Positions 19,780 through 30,644 of a stretch of DNA of 64,000 bases are shown in pieces. Position 1 is the stretch's first letter, and each line of letters begins with the position of its first letter. The notes beneath the pieces were generated by a model. The model was not told the origin of the DNA. It made no database searches and saw only the letters and a program-made list of their open reading frames with translations. The translations under genes and the position numbers were made by a program. The stretch spans positions 62,001 through 126,000 of the forward strand of contig SCSG01000004.1 of assembly GCA_004322135.1 (NCBI GenBank), given 5' to 3'. The DNA comes from Burkholderiaceae bacterium. GTDB taxonomy: Bacteria; Pseudomonadota; Gammaproteobacteria; Burkholderiales; Burkholderiaceae_B.

Positions 19780-20574
19780 ATGCCCGCGCTAAATTTAACC
19801 AACGTATCCAAAATCTATCAGGCCCAGACGCCGCGATGGAAAAGGCTATTGACCCCCAATGCCAAGGGCGGTCAACCTTTTCGCGCGTTGAACAACGTTA
19901 GTCTGACTGTCGAACACGGCGAATTCTTCGGTCTGCTCGGGCCCAATGGCGCAGGCAAGACCACCCTTATTTCCATCCTGGCCGGGCTGGCAAAGCCAAG
20001 CACGGGCAGTGCTGCCGTCTGTGGTCACGACGTCACGACCGACTTCAAAATGGCACGCCGCTCGCTGGGCGTCGTGCCGCAGGAGATCGTCTACGACCCC
20101 TTCTTTACAGTGCGCGAGACCCTGCGGCTGCAATCGGGCTACTTTGGTCTTCGGAAAAACGACGACTGGATCGACGAGATACTGGCCAACCTGGGGCTGT
20201 CTGACAAGGCCGACAGCAATATGCGTGCACTTTCGGGCGGCATGAAACGCCGTGTGCTCGTTGCCCAGTCGCTGGTGCATCGGCCGCCAGTCATCATTCT
20301 GGACGAACCCACCGCCGGCGTGGACGTGGATCTGCGCCGTACGCTCTGGGAGTTCATCTCGCGCCTGAACCGCGAAGGACACACCATCATGCTCACGACA
20401 CACTATCTGGAAGAGGCCGAAGCACTGTGCGGGCGTATCGCCATGCTCAAGCACGGGCACATTGTGGCGCTGGACACTACCCAGGCACTGCTTGCCCGTG
20501 TGGGTGGCGTCGACCTCGAAGACGCTTTCGTGCGCATCATGAACAGCGACGACATCATGGAAGAAGCCGCATGA
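19780..20574 (+). CDS. ABC-2 type transporter ATPase
   Basis: A 264-residue ATPase. Walker A is GPNGAGKT (54-61), the signature is LSGGMKRRVLVAQSL and Walker B is VIILDEPTAGVD, followed by the H-loop LTTHYLEEAEAL. The group is that of YadG-like exporters. The ATG at 19780 is chosen; three upstream codons from a TTG are possible. It pairs with the overlapping permease gene, and the pair occupies the place between mla and murA seen in many betaproteobacteria. The exported substrate is unknown. Confidence 0.9.
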   Translation: MPALNLTNVSKIYQAQTPRWKRLLTPNAKGGQPFRALNNVSLTVEHGEFFGLLGPNGAGKTTLISILAGLAKPSTGSAAVCGHDVTTDFKMARRSLGVVPQEIVYDPFFTVRETLRLQSGYFGLRKNDDWIDEILANLGLSDKADSNMRALSGGMKRRVLVAQSLVHRPPVIILDEPTAGVDVDLRRTLWEFISRLNREGHTIMLTTHYLEEAEALCGRIAMLKHGHIVALDTTQALLARVGGVDLEDAFVRIMNSDDIMEEAA

Positions 20575-21362
20575 ACACCGAAGTTCTTCAACCGCGTGAC
20601 GACCTGGGTTCAGGCTTTCCAACGCTACTGCACAAAGAGCTGATGCGTTTCTGGAAAGTCGGTTTCCAGACAATTGCCGCTCCGGTGCTGACCGCCCTGC
20701 TTTATCTGCTGGTCTTTGCTCATGTGCTGGAAGGCAGAGTCCAGGTATACGGCACCCTGCCCTACACGGCCTTCCTGATTCCAGGGCTCATGATGATGAG
20801 CATGCTGCAAAACTCATTTGCCAACCCGTCATCGTCGCTCATGCAAAGCCGTGTCACGGGCAATCTGGTCTTCGTGCTGCTGCCGCCGCTTTCCCACAGG
20901 CAAATCTTCTGGGCCTACCTTCTGGCAGCCGTCACGCGCGGCCTGGCCGTGGGAGCCTGCATCTGGGTGGTTGCCCTGTTTTTCATCCCGCTGCCGCCAA
21001 CCAACCTGCTGTGGATACTGGCCTTTGCCATCCTGTCCTGCGGCATCATGGCCACCCTGGGCATGATCGCCGGGCTGTGGGCCGAAAAATTCGACCAGCT
21101 TGCGGCCTTCCAGAACTTCCTCATCATGCCGGCCACCTTCCTCTCCGGCGTGTTCTACTCCATACACAGCCTGCCACCATTCTGGCAGTCGGTATCGCGC
21201 TGGAACCCCATTTTCTACACTATCGACGGCTTCCGCTACGGCTTTTTTGCCGTTTCCGACGTATCGCCATGGCAAAGCCTGGCCGTCGTGGCGGGCGTCT
21301 TTGCCGCGCTGTGTTACTTTACCCAGCGTCTGCTGGCCTCGGGCTACAAACTACGAAACTGA
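20571..21362 (+). CDS. ABC-2 type transporter permease
   Basis: A 263-residue inner-membrane permease of the YadH/NodJ type, with the family block NFLIMPATFLSGVFYSIHSL and six predicted hydrophobic spans. The ATG overlaps the stop of the ATPase gene (ATGA). It forms an exporter with that ATPase; no binding protein is nearby, as expected for an exporter. Confidence 0.9.
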   Translation: MNTEVLQPRDDLGSGFPTLLHKELMRFWKVGFQTIAAPVLTALLYLLVFAHVLEGRVQVYGTLPYTAFLIPGLMMMSMLQNSFANPSSSLMQSRVTGNLVFVLLPPLSHRQIFWAYLLAAVTRGLAVGACIWVVALFFIPLPPTNLLWILAFAILSCGIMATLGMIAGLWAEKFDQLAAFQNFLIMPATFLSGVFYSIHSLPPFWQSVSRWNPIFYTIDGFRYGFFAVSDVSPWQSLAVVAGVFAALCYFTQRLLASGYKLRN

Positions 21363-21365
21363 ACC

Positions 21366-21623
21366 ATGAACACTATGCTCCCAACCCCAGAACAAGTACG
21401 CCAATACATCGCCGAAAGCCTGAACTGCGAACATATCGAAGTTCAGGGCGACGGTTCCCACTTCGAAGCCCTTATCGTCAGCCCCGAATTCGAAGGCAAA
21501 CGCCCCATTGCACGCCACCAGCTGGTGTATTCGCTGCTGGGCGAGCGTATGAAAAACGAAATACACGCGCTATCCATGCGCACCATGACTCCCGCCGAAT
21601 TCGAAGCCGGACTGAATGGATAA
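21366..21623 (+). CDS. BolA-family protein (IbaG-like)
   Basis: An 85-residue BolA-fold protein with the conserved [20 protein letters not shown] and [20 protein letters not shown]. Family members bind Fe-S clusters with monothiol glutaredoxins. The position just before murA is that of ibaG in many proteobacteria. Its end overlaps the murA start by eight bases. Confidence 0.92.
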   Translation: MNTMLPTPEQVRQYIAESLNCEHIEVQGDGSHFEALIVSPEFEGKRPIARHQLVYSLLGERMKNEIHALSMRTMTPAEFEAGLNG

Positions 21624-22881
21624 GCTGCTGATCACCGGTGGCAATCGCCTGAACGGCGAAATTGCCGTCTCGGGGGCCAAGAACGCCGCCCTGCCCATTC
21701 TATGCGCCAGCCTGCTCACGCCTGGCACCATCGCGCTGGAAAATGTGCCCGCCCTGAAGGACATTGACACGACCGTACGTCTGCTCAGCCGGATGGGAGT
21801 GCAAATCAACCGGAACGGCGACCATGCGACCACCCTGGACGCCAGCCAAGTGCACAGCCTTGAAGCCCCCTACGATCTGGTCAAGACCATGCGGGCGTCG
21901 ATACTCGTGCTGGGCCCTCTGCTGACTCGATTCGGGCAGGCCAGGGTCAGCCTGCCCGGCGGCTGCGCCATTGGCCAGCGTCCAGTCGATCAGCACATCA
22001 AGGGACTGGCCGCGCTCGGTGCGGAAATCAGCATCGAACACGGCTTTGTCGTCGCCAAGGCCAAACGCCTGAAGGGGGCGGTCATCCGCACCGACATGGT
22101 CACCGTTACCGGCACCGAAAACCTGATGATGGCCGCAACGCTTGCCGACGGGCAGACCATATTGGAAAATGCCGCGCGCGAACCCGAAATCACCGATCTG
22201 GCCGAACTGCTCATCAAGATGGGTGCCCGCATCCAGGGCCACGGCACCGACCGCATTGCCATCGACGGCGTCGAGAGCCTGCACAGTGCCGAACACACTA
22301 TCGTTGCCGACCGTATCGAAGCCGGCACATTCCTGTGCGCCGTGGGCGCAACCGGCGGCGAAATCGTACTGCGCAAGGCAGCCCCCGAAACCATGGGCGC
22401 CACGATCGACAAATTGCTCGAGGCCGGCATGCGCATCGAATGCGGCACCGACTGGATCCGCGGCTCGATGACCGGACGCCCCAAAGCCGTGGGGTTTCGC
22501 ACTTACGAATACCCCTCATTCCCCACCGACATGCAAGCTCAGGTCATGGCGTTGAACACCATCGCACACGGCACGGCCGTCATCGTCGAGAACATCTTTG
22601 AAAATCGCTACATGCACGTCCAGGAACTGGGCCGCATGGGCGCAAAGATCGACATCGACGGCCACACGGCTGTCGTAACGGGCGTGCCAGCCCTATCGGG
22701 TGCCACCGTCATGGCCACCGACCTGCGCGCTTCGGCAAGCCTGGTCATCGCTGGCCTTGCCGCCAGGGGAGAAACCACGGTGGAACGCATCTACCACCTT
22801 GACCGGGGCTACGAACGCATGGAACACAAACTGCGCTCCGTCGGCGCCAACATCCAACGCATAACACGAGAAACCGCATGA
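21616..22881 (+). CDS. murA: UDP-N-acetylglucosamine 1-carboxyvinyltransferase
   Basis: A 421-residue cytoplasmic enzyme that transfers enolpyruvate from PEP to UDP-GlcNAc, the first committed step of peptidoglycan synthesis. The N-terminal [16 protein letters not shown] and the catalytic loop [19 protein letters not shown], with the fosfomycin-reactive Cys, are intact. The gene overlaps its neighbours on both sides (ibaG-like and hisG). Confidence 0.97.
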   Translation: MDKLLITGGNRLNGEIAVSGAKNAALPILCASLLTPGTIALENVPALKDIDTTVRLLSRMGVQINRNGDHATTLDASQVHSLEAPYDLVKTMRASILVLGPLLTRFGQARVSLPGGCAIGQRPVDQHIKGLAALGAEISIEHGFVVAKAKRLKGAVIRTDMVTVTGTENLMMAATLADGQTILENAAREPEITDLAELLIKMGARIQGHGTDRIAIDGVESLHSAEHTIVADRIEAGTFLCAVGATGGEIVLRKAAPETMGATIDKLLEAGMRIECGTDWIRGSMTGRPKAVGFRTYEYPSFPTDMQAQVMALNTIAHGTAVIVENIFENRYMHVQELGRMGAKIDIDGHTAVVTGVPALSGATVMATDLRASASLVIAGLAARGETTVERIYHLDRGYERMEHKLRSVGANIQRITRETA

Positions 22882-23549
22882 GTCCCGCCAGTCTTGACAG
22901 GCCCCTTACCCTGGCCCTTTCCAAGGGCAGGATTTTTGACGAAACCCTGCCACTGCTCGCCGACGCCGGTGTGCACGTCACTGAAGACCCCGAGTCCTCG
23001 CGCAAGCTGATCCTGCCCACCAGCGATCCCAACCTGCAAATCATTATTGTGCGCGCCTCGGACGTACCCACCTACGTCCAATATGGCGCCGCGGATTTCG
23101 GCATCGCCGGCAAAGACGTGCTGTACGAGCACGCCGCACAACATCCTGGCGGCCTGTACCAGCCCATAGACCTGAATATCGCCAAGTGCCGCCTTTGCGT
23201 GGCCGTGCGCGAAGGGTTCGACTACGAAGCCGCCGTACTGCAGGGCTCACGCCTGAGAATAGCGACCAAGTACGTGCGTGCCGCGCGTGAACACTTTGCG
23301 CGCAAAGGCGTCTACGTGGACCTGATCAAGCTTTACGGCTCGATGGAGCTCGCGCCCCTGGTAGGGCTGGCCGATGCCATCGTCGATCTGGTGTCCACCG
23401 GCAACACATTAAAGGCCAACCATCTGGTCGCCGTCGAAGACATCGTGCCCATTTCGTCGCGCCTGATCATCAACCAGGCCTCGCTGAAAACCCGTGCCAA
23501 AGCGCTACAGCCGCTTATCGACGCCTTCGCCCGCGCCTCAGCCACTTGA
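22878..23549 (+). CDS. hisG: ATP phosphoribosyltransferase, short form
   Basis: A 223-residue enzyme for the first step of histidine synthesis, joining ATP and PRPP. It begins [22 protein letters not shown] and contains [14 protein letters not shown] near the C-terminus. The length is that of the short form, which lacks the regulatory domain and needs HisZ; hisZ is not in this window. It overlaps the murA stop by four bases. Confidence 0.96.
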   Translation: MSPASLDRPLTLALSKGRIFDETLPLLADAGVHVTEDPESSRKLILPTSDPNLQIIIVRASDVPTYVQYGAADFGIAGKDVLYEHAAQHPGGLYQPIDLNIAKCRLCVAVREGFDYEAAVLQGSRLRIATKYVRAAREHFARKGVYVDLIKLYGSMELAPLVGLADAIVDLVSTGNTLKANHLVAVEDIVPISSRLIINQASLKTRAKALQPLIDAFARASAT

Positions 23550-23717
23550 TGGGTAACCGGCAAAGCCGCGCTACGCGGCAGTGCACAAATACCCAAGGTT
23601 AAGGTATACACTCTTTAAACGTAGACGAGCATGGTCGGCGTCATCGTTTACCCCTATCCTCCGGCCCTCGTTTTCATCCATTTCCCTGTTCATCCGCTCC
23701 CGCATCCAGTTCGCTTT

Positions 23718-25025
23718 ATGGCCCTGATCAAACGCTTAGATTCCAGCTCTGAAAATTTCGCGCAAACCCTGCGAACGCTGCTCGCCCTTGACGCTTCACA
23801 GGACGAAGCCATCGAACGCATCAGCGCCGATATTCTCAGCGACATTCGCCAACGTGGCGACACCGCCCTGCTTGAATACACGCGGCGGTTCGATCACGTG
23901 CAGGCACAATCCGTGGCGGAACTGGAAATTCCCAATAGCGAATGTCAGGCCGCGCTCAACGCCCTGCCCGCCGAACAACGCACCGCGCTCGAAACCGCGG
24001 CAGAGCGAATCCACACCTACCACGAACACCAGCGCGTGCAAACCTGGACCTACACAGAACGCGACGGCACATTGCTGGGCCAGAAGGTCACCGCACTAGA
24101 CAGCGTGGGCCTATACGTGCCGGGCGGCAAGGCGGCCTACCCATCGTCCGTACTCATGAACACCATCCCGGCCAAAGTGGCAGGGGTCGCCGAAGTAACC
24201 ATGGTCACGCCCACGCCGAATGGCCTGCGCAACCCGCTGGTGCTGGCGGCCGCAGCCGTAGCCGGCGTGGATCGCGTGTGGACCATTGGCGGTGCGCAGG
24301 CGATCGGCGCACTGGCCTACGGCACGCAAACCATCAGGGCAGTCGACAAAATCGTCGGCCCTGGCAACGCCTACGTGGCCAGCGCCAAACGCCGCGTCTT
24401 CGGTACAGTCGGCATCGACATGATTGCCGGGCCCAGTGAAATCCTCATCATCGCCGACGGCACGACGCCCGCCGACTGGGTCGCCATGGACCTGTTCGCG
24501 CAAGCCGAGCACGACGAGCTGGCCCAGGCCATTCTGTTGTCCCCCAACGCTGCCTATCTGGACGAGGTCGAAGCCGCCATCGAGCGCCTGCTTCCAACCA
24601 TGCCACGCATTGACATTCTGCGCCAGAGCCTGCGCAATCGCGGCGCGCTGATTCTGGTTCGCGACCTGGAAGAGGCCTGCACCATCGCCAACGACATCGC
24701 CCCCGAACATCTGGAAATTTCCACCGAGCAGCCCGATCGCTGGGCCCATAAAATCCGCCATGCGGGCGCCATCTTCCTGGGCCGCTACAGCTCCGAGGCG
24801 CTGGGCGACTATTGCGCCGGACCCAATCACGTGCTGCCAACGGCGCGCACTGCACGGTTTTCGTCGGCGCTGGGCGTGTATGATTTCCAGAAGCGCACCA
24901 GTCTCATCAGCATTTCGCTGCTGGGCGCACAAAATCTTGGCCGCATAGCCGCTACACTGGCACAAGGCGAAGGCCTGTACGCGCACGCAGCAAGTGCGCA
25001 AAGCCGCATCACTTCAAAAAACTGA
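23718..25025 (+). CDS. hisD: Histidinol dehydrogenase
   Basis: A 435-residue Zn-dependent enzyme oxidising L-histidinol to histidine in the last two steps of the pathway. Visible motifs are [31 protein letters not shown] and [11 protein letters not shown], with the metal and catalytic His in QAEHDELAQ and the C-terminal [11 protein letters not shown]. The ATG at 23718 (MALIKRLDS) fits relatives better than an upstream in-frame ATG. hisC, usually next, is absent: hisB follows after 113 bases. Confidence 0.96.
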   Translation: MALIKRLDSSSENFAQTLRTLLALDASQDEAIERISADILSDIRQRGDTALLEYTRRFDHVQAQSVAELEIPNSECQAALNALPAEQRTALETAAERIHTYHEHQRVQTWTYTERDGTLLGQKVTALDSVGLYVPGGKAAYPSSVLMNTIPAKVAGVAEVTMVTPTPNGLRNPLVLAAAAVAGVDRVWTIGGAQAIGALAYGTQTIRAVDKIVGPGNAYVASAKRRVFGTVGIDMIAGPSEILIIADGTTPADWVAMDLFAQAEHDELAQAILLSPNAAYLDEVEAAIERLLPTMPRIDILRQSLRNRGALILVRDLEEACTIANDIAPEHLEISTEQPDRWAHKIRHAGAIFLGRYSSEALGDYCAGPNHVLPTARTARFSSALGVYDFQKRTSLISISLLGAQNLGRIAATLAQGEGLYAHAASAQSRITSKN

Positions 25026-25138
25026 GCACAGCACGTTGCCGCATTACCAACCCAGCTACCCGGAGGGCATGCTACAAAGCGGAGTAGCCAGCCATTCCAA
25101 CACCACCCCGGCACCACATCGATAACCGAGCCCTGACC

Positions 25139-25726
25139 ATGCGCACCGCCGACATTACCCGAAACACCAACGAAACCCGTATTCACGTCGTCATCAACCT
25201 CGACGGTACGGGTCGCCAGTCCATCAACACCGGCGTGCCATTTCTGGACCACATGCTGGATCAGATCGCACGCCATGGGCTCATCGACATGGACATCCAG
25301 TGCAAGGGCGACACATATATCGACGACCACCACACCGTGGAGGACGTCGGCATTGCACTGGGACAGGCCCTTGCCGAAGCAGTCGGCGACAAAAAGGGGC
25401 TGCGTCGCTACGGGCACTCGTACGTACCGCTAGACGAAGCACTGTCCCGAGTGGTCATCGATTTCTCGGGTCGTCCAGGGCTGCAATACCACGTTCCGTT
25501 TACCCGCCCTCGCATCGGACAATTCGACGTCGACCTGACGCGCGAATTTTTCCAGGGCTTCGTCAATCACGCACTGGTGACACTGCACATCGACAACCTG
25601 CGTGGCGAAAACTCGCACCACCAGTGCGAAACGGTATTCAAGGCATTCGGGCGCGCCCTGCGCATGGCCACAGAACTGGATCCGCGCAGCCCCGGCACCG
25701 TGCCTTCAACCAAGGGCGTCCTGTAG
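25139..25726 (+). CDS. hisB: Imidazoleglycerol-phosphate dehydratase
   Basis: A 195-residue monofunctional dehydratase. The paired metal-binding motifs are seen as [10 protein letters not shown] and [10 protein letters not shown], with a second set in [15 protein letters not shown] and [16 protein letters not shown]. There is no histidinol-phosphatase domain fused to it, so that step must be encoded elsewhere. Confidence 0.96.
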   Translation: MRTADITRNTNETRIHVVINLDGTGRQSINTGVPFLDHMLDQIARHGLIDMDIQCKGDTYIDDHHTVEDVGIALGQALAEAVGDKKGLRRYGHSYVPLDEALSRVVIDFSGRPGLQYHVPFTRPRIGQFDVDLTREFFQGFVNHALVTLHIDNLRGENSHHQCETVFKAFGRALRMATELDPRSPGTVPSTKGVL

Positions 25727-25760
25727 TCCGGTCCACTTTTTTTACTGTCATTCAAGTACC

Positions 25761-26414
25761 GTGAACACTATCGCCATCGTCGATTACGGCATGGGCAACT
25801 TCCATTCCGTTGCCCGCGCCTTGCACGCCGCTGCTCCCGATGCTGACATTCGCATCTGCAAGCAGGCCCACGAAATTCAAAACGCCTCCCGCGTGGTTTT
25901 CCCCGGCCAGGGAGCCATGCCCGACTGCATCCGCACGCTGAGCGAGTCGGGGCTGCGCGACGCCGTCATCGAAGCGGCCCGCAGCAAGCCTCTGCTGGGC
26001 ATATGCGTGGGCGAACAAATGCTGTTTACGCGCAGCGAAGAAGGCGACACAATGGGCCTCGGGATTTTCCCCGGACTGGTCAGACGCTTCGTCGGACCGC
26101 AATACGCCTGCGCCGCCAACAGCAGCCACGACAGCGAACTGCTGAAGGTACCGCATATGGGGTGGAATCGGGTACAACAAACCCGCCCCCATCCCATCTG
26201 GAAGGGCATCCCTGACGACACGCATTTCTATTTCGTACACAGTTACTACGCGCAGCCAAATGACGCAGCATTGACTGCCGCAATCACCCATTACGGAGTA
26301 AGCTTTACGTGTGCAGTCGCCGCGGACAACATCTTTGCCGTACAGTTTCACCCCGAGAAAAGTGCAGACGCGGGCTTACGCCTGTACAGCAACTTTGTTA
26401 GCTGGAACCCCTGA
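25761..26414 (+). CDS. hisH: Imidazole glycerol phosphate synthase glutaminase subunit
   Basis: A 217-residue class I glutaminase that supplies ammonia to HisF. It starts at GTG 25761 with [17 protein letters not shown]. The nucleophile Cys lies in [12 protein letters not shown], where most relatives have GICLGMQ, and the His-Glu pair is in QFHPEKS. The substitution next to the nucleophile is unusual but keeps the Cys. Confidence 0.95.
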   Translation: MNTIAIVDYGMGNFHSVARALHAAAPDADIRICKQAHEIQNASRVVFPGQGAMPDCIRTLSESGLRDAVIEAARSKPLLGICVGEQMLFTRSEEGDTMGLGIFPGLVRRFVGPQYACAANSSHDSELLKVPHMGWNRVQQTRPHPIWKGIPDDTHFYFVHSYYAQPNDAALTAAITHYGVSFTCAVAADNIFAVQFHPEKSADAGLRLYSNFVSWNP

Positions 26415-26464
26415 CAACCACAACTGACTTTCAACCCTAATTCCTGCCTTAACGAAATTCGATC

Positions 26465-27214
26465 ATGCTTCTCATCCCCGCTATCGACCTCAAAGACGGA
26501 AAATGCGTACGCCTGCGTCAAGGCGACCTCGGTGACGCCACCATTTTTTCGGAAGACCCTTCGGCAATGGCCACCCAATGGCTGGATCAGGGAGCACGCC
26601 GCCTTCATCTGGTCGATCTGAACGGCGCCGTGGCCGGAACACCCAAAAACCAGGCCGCCATCAAATCCATACTCGAGTCGCTGGACGACCGCATCCCCGT
26701 TCAGATCGGTGGCGGTATCCGCGACCTGAACACCATCGAAAAATATCTGGACATAGGCCTGTCCTACGTCATCATCGGCACGGCAGCCGTCAAGGATCCA
26801 GGCTTCCTGCGCGACGCCTGCAGCGCCTTCCCCGGCAACATCATTGTTGGCCTGGACGCCCGCGACGGCAAGGTGGCCACCGACGGCTGGAGCAAACTCA
26901 CGCGTCACGACGTCCTCGACATGGCCCGCAAGTTCGAAGACTACGGTTGCGAGGCCATCATCTACACCGACATCGGGCGCGACGGCATGCTCTCGGGCGT
27001 AAATATCGACGCCACAGTCAGGCTTGCGCAACACGTGAAAATTCCCGTCATCGCGTCGGGCGGCGTAACCGATCTCGCCGATATCCGGGCCCTTTGCGAG
27101 GTCGAGGACGAAGGCGTAGAGGGGGCGATTCTCGGGCGCAGCATCTACGAGGGCACGCTCGACTTCGCCGCCGCCCAGGGGTTGGCCGACGAATACAGCC
27201 CGGACGCGCAATGA
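26465..27214 (+). CDS. hisA: Phosphoribosylformimino-AICAR phosphate isomerase
   Basis: A 249-residue TIM-barrel isomerase. It begins [21 protein letters not shown], with the catalytic Asp in AIDLKDG, the second Asp in [11 protein letters not shown] and phosphate-binding GGGIRDL and ASGGV. The gene overlaps hisF by four bases. Confidence 0.96.
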   Translation: MLLIPAIDLKDGKCVRLRQGDLGDATIFSEDPSAMATQWLDQGARRLHLVDLNGAVAGTPKNQAAIKSILESLDDRIPVQIGGGIRDLNTIEKYLDIGLSYVIIGTAAVKDPGFLRDACSAFPGNIIVGLDARDGKVATDGWSKLTRHDVLDMARKFEDYGCEAIIYTDIGRDGMLSGVNIDATVRLAQHVKIPVIASGGVTDLADIRALCEVEDEGVEGAILGRSIYEGTLDFAAAQGLADEYSPDAQ

Positions 27215-28011
27215 CCGAGGTCAGCACAACCTACGACACCGCTCTGACCCGGCGCATCATCCCCTGCCTTGACGTCACGGCAGGGCGCGTCGTCAAGGGC
27301 GTCAATTTCGTCGATCTGGCCGATGCCGGCGACCCCATCGAAATCGCGCGGCGCTACAACGAACAGGGGGCGGATGAACTCACGTTCCTTGACATCACCG
27401 CCACCAGCGACAACCGCGATCTCATCCTGCCCATCATCGAGGCCGTAGCCTCGCAAATCTTCATCCCGCTGACGGTGGGCGGCGGCGTGCGCCAGGTCGC
27501 CGACATCCAGCGGCTGCTCAACGCCGGCGCCGACAAGGTTTCCATCAATAGTGCTGCCGTCGCCAATCCCGAACTGGTCAAGGCTGCCGCCAGCTACCAC
27601 GGTTCCCAATGCATTGTGGTTGCCATCGATGCGCGCCGCGTGACGCCGTCCAGCGAACCCGCCAAATGGGAAATCTTCACCCATGGTGGGCGCAAAGCCA
27701 CGGGTCTCGATGCGGTAGAGTGGGCCAGAAAAATGGCAAGCTATGGCGCCGGCGAAATCCTGCTTACGTCCATGGACCGCGACGGCACCAAATCGGGGTT
27801 CGACCTGGAACTCACCCGCGCCGTCTCCGACGCCGTACCCGTGCCCGTGATCGCCTCGGGCGGGGTCGGCAACCTGCAGCATCTGGCCGATGGCGTCTCA
27901 ATAGGCCGCGCCAGCGCCGTACTGGCGGCCAGCATATTCCACTACGGCGAACACACCGTGCGCGAAGCCAAAGAATTCATGGCCCAGCAAGGCATCAAGG
28001 TGCGACTATGA
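27211..28011 (+). CDS. hisF: Imidazole glycerol phosphate synthase cyclase subunit
   Basis: A 266-residue TIM-barrel cyclase partner of HisH. It has [18 protein letters not shown] with the catalytic Asp, [20 protein letters not shown], and [15 protein letters not shown] with the second Asp. The ATG at 27211 overlaps the hisA stop as ATGA, and its own stop overlaps hisI the same way. Confidence 0.97.
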   Translation: MTEVSTTYDTALTRRIIPCLDVTAGRVVKGVNFVDLADAGDPIEIARRYNEQGADELTFLDITATSDNRDLILPIIEAVASQIFIPLTVGGGVRQVADIQRLLNAGADKVSINSAAVANPELVKAAASYHGSQCIVVAIDARRVTPSSEPAKWEIFTHGGRKATGLDAVEWARKMASYGAGEILLTSMDRDGTKSGFDLELTRAVSDAVPVPVIASGGVGNLQHLADGVSIGRASAVLAASIFHYGEHTVREAKEFMAQQGIKVRL

Positions 28012-28406
28012 ACGCTCACTGGCTGGAATCCGTTACATTCAACGCCGAGGGGCTGGTGCCGGCCATCGCCCAGGACGTCAAAACCGGACGCATACTCATG
28101 ATGGCCTGGATGAACGCCGACTCGCTGGCCGAAACAGCGGCCACGCACCGTGCCGTATACTGGTCGCGCTCGCGCCGCAAACTGTGGCGCAAAGGCGAGG
28201 AATCCGGTTACGAGCAAGTTGTGCACGAAATCCGCCTCGACTGCGACGGCGATGTCATTGTGCTGGCGGTGGAACAAAAAGGCGGTATTTCCTGTCATAC
28301 TGGACGAGAAAGCTGTTTTTTTCGACGCCTTGACGGTGATGCCGACGAAGCCGACTGGGTCATAACCGATCCGGTGCTCAAAGACCCTGAACTGATCTAT
28401 AAATGA
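28008..28406 (+). CDS. hisI: Phosphoribosyl-AMP cyclohydrolase
   Basis: A 132-residue enzyme opening the adenine ring of phosphoribosyl-AMP. The motifs are [21 protein letters not shown]-like [33 protein letters not shown] and [11 protein letters not shown] with metal-binding Cys. It is monofunctional, with HisE encoded separately by the next, overlapping gene. Confidence 0.96.
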   Translation: MNAHWLESVTFNAEGLVPAIAQDVKTGRILMMAWMNADSLAETAATHRAVYWSRSRRKLWRKGEESGYEQVVHEIRLDCDGDVIVLAVEQKGGISCHTGRESCFFRRLDGDADEADWVITDPVLKDPELIYK

Positions 28407-28756
28407 CCAACGCTATTCATTCCGAGGCAGACGTCCTGTATCGGCTGGCCGATACACTCGCCACGCGCCTGCCCGAAAACGGCGGCGACCCCAAGTCGTC
28501 CTACTCGGCGGGGCTGTTGGCCAAAGGCCCCGACGCCTTTTTGAAGAAAATCGGCGAAGAGGCTACCGAGCTTGTCATGGCCGCCAAAGACAACGCGCCC
28601 GACCGCATCGTGTACGAAATGGCCGACCTGTGGTTTCACAGCCTCGTCACACTGGCGCACTATAAACTTCGCCCGGAAGACGTGCTGCGCGAGTTGGCCC
28701 GGCGCGAGGGCATGTCCGGTTTGGCCGAAAAGGCCAGCCGCGGCAACTCAAAGTAA
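28403..28756 (+). CDS. hisE: Phosphoribosyl-ATP pyrophosphohydrolase
   Basis: A 117-residue alpha-helical NTP pyrophosphohydrolase for step two of histidine synthesis. The signature [17 protein letters not shown] and the following [17 protein letters not shown] supply the metal-binding acidic residues. It overlaps hisI by four bases. A HIT-family gene often found here is not present. Confidence 0.96.
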   Translation: MTNAIHSEADVLYRLADTLATRLPENGGDPKSSYSAGLLAKGPDAFLKKIGEEATELVMAAKDNAPDRIVYEMADLWFHSLVTLAHYKLRPEDVLRELARREGMSGLAEKASRGNSK

Positions 28757-28883
28757 CGTATTACGTGCAGCGACAAAGGTCTGCACGATTCCGCCTGGTT
28801 GGGTAGAATGGTGGCCCGGGGACATAAACGCGGCAAGGGCCGCCCAACACAGAACCAAGCAAAGACAAAATTGGGAGATTGAT

Positions 28884-29123
28884 ATGGGTAGTTTCAGTAT
28901 CTGGCATTGGCTTATCGTTCTGGTCATCGTTGCCCTGATTTTCGGCACAAAAAAGCTGCGCAACATAGGGGAAGACCTGGGCGGCGCGGTCAAGGGCTTC
29001 AAGAAGGGCATGGCCGAAGCAGGCGCTGACGGCGCCAAACAGCCCGAGGCCGTCACCAACTCTGAACGCGTCATGGACAGCGACACCATCGACGTGGAAG
29101 CCAAAGAGAAAAAAGACGTCTAA
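28884..29123 (+). CDS. tatA: Twin-arginine translocase subunit TatA
   Basis: A 79-residue protein with one N-terminal membrane span ([20 protein letters not shown]), the Phe-Gly hinge and an amphipathic helix ([15 protein letters not shown]). TatA oligomers form the translocation element. TTGGGAGATTGAT places a ribosome site before the ATG at 28884. Confidence 0.96.
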   Translation: MGSFSIWHWLIVLVIVALIFGTKKLRNIGEDLGGAVKGFKKGMAEAGADGAKQPEAVTNSERVMDSDTIDVEAKEKKDV

Positions 29124-29203
29124 GATCAGCCGTATCAACATTCTCCTGAACGCCACGTTCCCGCCGGAGCGCGGCGTCCTTCCTGTCAAGAGCGCGGGTA
29201 CCC

Positions 29204-29818
29204 ATGTTTGATGTCAGCTTTAGCGAACTCATCCTGATCGGCGTCATCGCCCTGATCGTGATCGGTCCCGAGCGCCTGCCTACCGTTGCGCGCACGGTGG
29301 GTCACCTGCTGGGGCGCGCCCAACGCTACGTCAATGAAGTCAAGTCCGACATCCAGCACGAAATGGAAAACAACGACCTCGGCAACCTGAAAAGCCAGTT
29401 TGAAGACGCGGCCAAGTCAATCAAGAGTTCGGCCGAAGAGGTCAGTCACAGCATCCAGAACCCTATCGCTGAAGCACAGGAAGCACTTAAAAATGCCGGT
29501 GAATCCGTCAACGCAAGCCTGAACGCGGCAAACAAGGCCGTCATTGCCGACAGCACCGCCGCCAGCACTCCTGCCATCGCGAACACTACAGCAGCTCCCT
29601 CAGCTACATCCGGCGACAGCCCTGCGGCCACGGGCAGTACCCCGACGCAAGGCGCCACGGCATCAGGCGGCGCGAACACCAGCGCTGGCGCCGAGCCCAC
29701 GCCCGACGCCACCAGCGCATCGCAGGCCGACCCCCTTACTCTCCCCTTGCCCGGTTTCGAACACCCGGCCAGTGAAACCGAAAAGGCAGGCAAGCCATCC
29801 ACCGGGGCAAGCACGTGA
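29204..29818 (+). CDS. tatB: Twin-arginine translocase subunit TatB
   Basis: A 204-residue protein. The N-terminal span MFDVSFSELILIGVIALIVI with Glu8 and the GPERLP hinge are typical of TatB. The last 100 residues are a low-complexity Ala/Thr/Ser/Pro tail. It ends overlapping the GTG start of tatC. Confidence 0.95.
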   Translation: MFDVSFSELILIGVIALIVIGPERLPTVARTVGHLLGRAQRYVNEVKSDIQHEMENNDLGNLKSQFEDAAKSIKSSAEEVSHSIQNPIAEAQEALKNAGESVNASLNAANKAVIADSTAASTPAIANTTAAPSATSGDSPAATGSTPTQGATASGGANTSAGAEPTPDATSASQADPLTLPLPGFEHPASETEKAGKPSTGAST

Positions 29819-30630
29819 CGCAGGAAGAATCCACCGCCCAGGACCAAAACCCGAATAATTCCCAGGAAACCTTCATCTCGCACCTTATCGAGCTGCGCTC
29901 GCGCCTGCTCAAGTCGGTGACGGCGATCCTGGTGGTGTGTCTGATCCTGTTCATTTATCCGGGCGCATCAAGAATGTACGATTTCCTGGCCGCGCCCATG
30001 CTGGCTGCACTCCCCACCGGCGCACACATGATCGCAACCGGTGTCATCACGCCCTTCATGGTCCCCATCAAGGTCACGCTGATGGCCGCCTTCGTCATCG
30101 CCCTGCCCATCGTGCTGTACCAAGCCTGGGCGTTCGTTGCTCCAGGCCTGTACAAGCACGAAAAGCGCCTGGCCCTGCCGCTGATCGTATCCAGCACGGT
30201 CCTGTTCCTGCTGGGAATGGCATTTTGCTATTTTGTCGTGTTTCGCATGGTTTTCCACGTTATTGCCAGCTACGCGCCGCAATCCATCACACCCGCGCCA
30301 GACATCGAAGCCTACCTCAGCTTTGTCATGACCATGTTCCTGGCGTTCGGCGTCACGTTCGAAGTGCCCGTGCTGGTGGTGCTGCTGGTCAAGACGGGCG
30401 TCGTCACCGTGGCAAAGCTCAAGTCGATACGCGGCTACATCATTGTGGGAGCGTTCATCACGGCAGCCGTAGTTACACCGCCTGATGTGCTTAGCCAGTT
30501 CATGCTGGCCTTCCCGCTATGCCTGCTATTCGAGCTGGGCCTGCTGGCGGCCAGTTTCGTCTCGAAGCCTCGCCCCGCCGAGGAGCCCGCAGACGAAGTC
30601 ACCACCACCGATCCGCCCGCCGACCACTGA
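29815..30630 (+). CDS. tatC: Twin-arginine translocase subunit TatC
   Basis: A 271-residue six-span membrane protein that recognises twin-Arg signals. It has the conserved FISHLIELRSRLLKS, FEVPVLVVLLVKTGVV and PPDVLSQFMLAFPLCLLFE. The start is GTG at 29815, overlapping the tatB stop (GTGA). Likely Tat cargo in this window includes PetA and SoxC. Confidence 0.96.
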   Translation: MTQEESTAQDQNPNNSQETFISHLIELRSRLLKSVTAILVVCLILFIYPGASRMYDFLAAPMLAALPTGAHMIATGVITPFMVPIKVTLMAAFVIALPIVLYQAWAFVAPGLYKHEKRLALPLIVSSTVLFLLGMAFCYFVVFRMVFHVIASYAPQSITPAPDIEAYLSFVMTMFLAFGVTFEVPVLVVLLVKTGVVTVAKLKSIRGYIIVGAFITAAVVTPPDVLSQFMLAFPLCLLFELGLLAASFVSKPRPAEEPADEVTTTDPPADH

Positions 30631-30644
30631 CCGGCAATTCGGTA

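Noticed and set aside
25761-26414. GICVGEQ in place of GICLGMQ in HisH as evidence of inactivity
   Set aside because: The nucleophile Cys and the His-Glu pair are intact and the gene sits in an intact operon; treated as a tolerated substitution.
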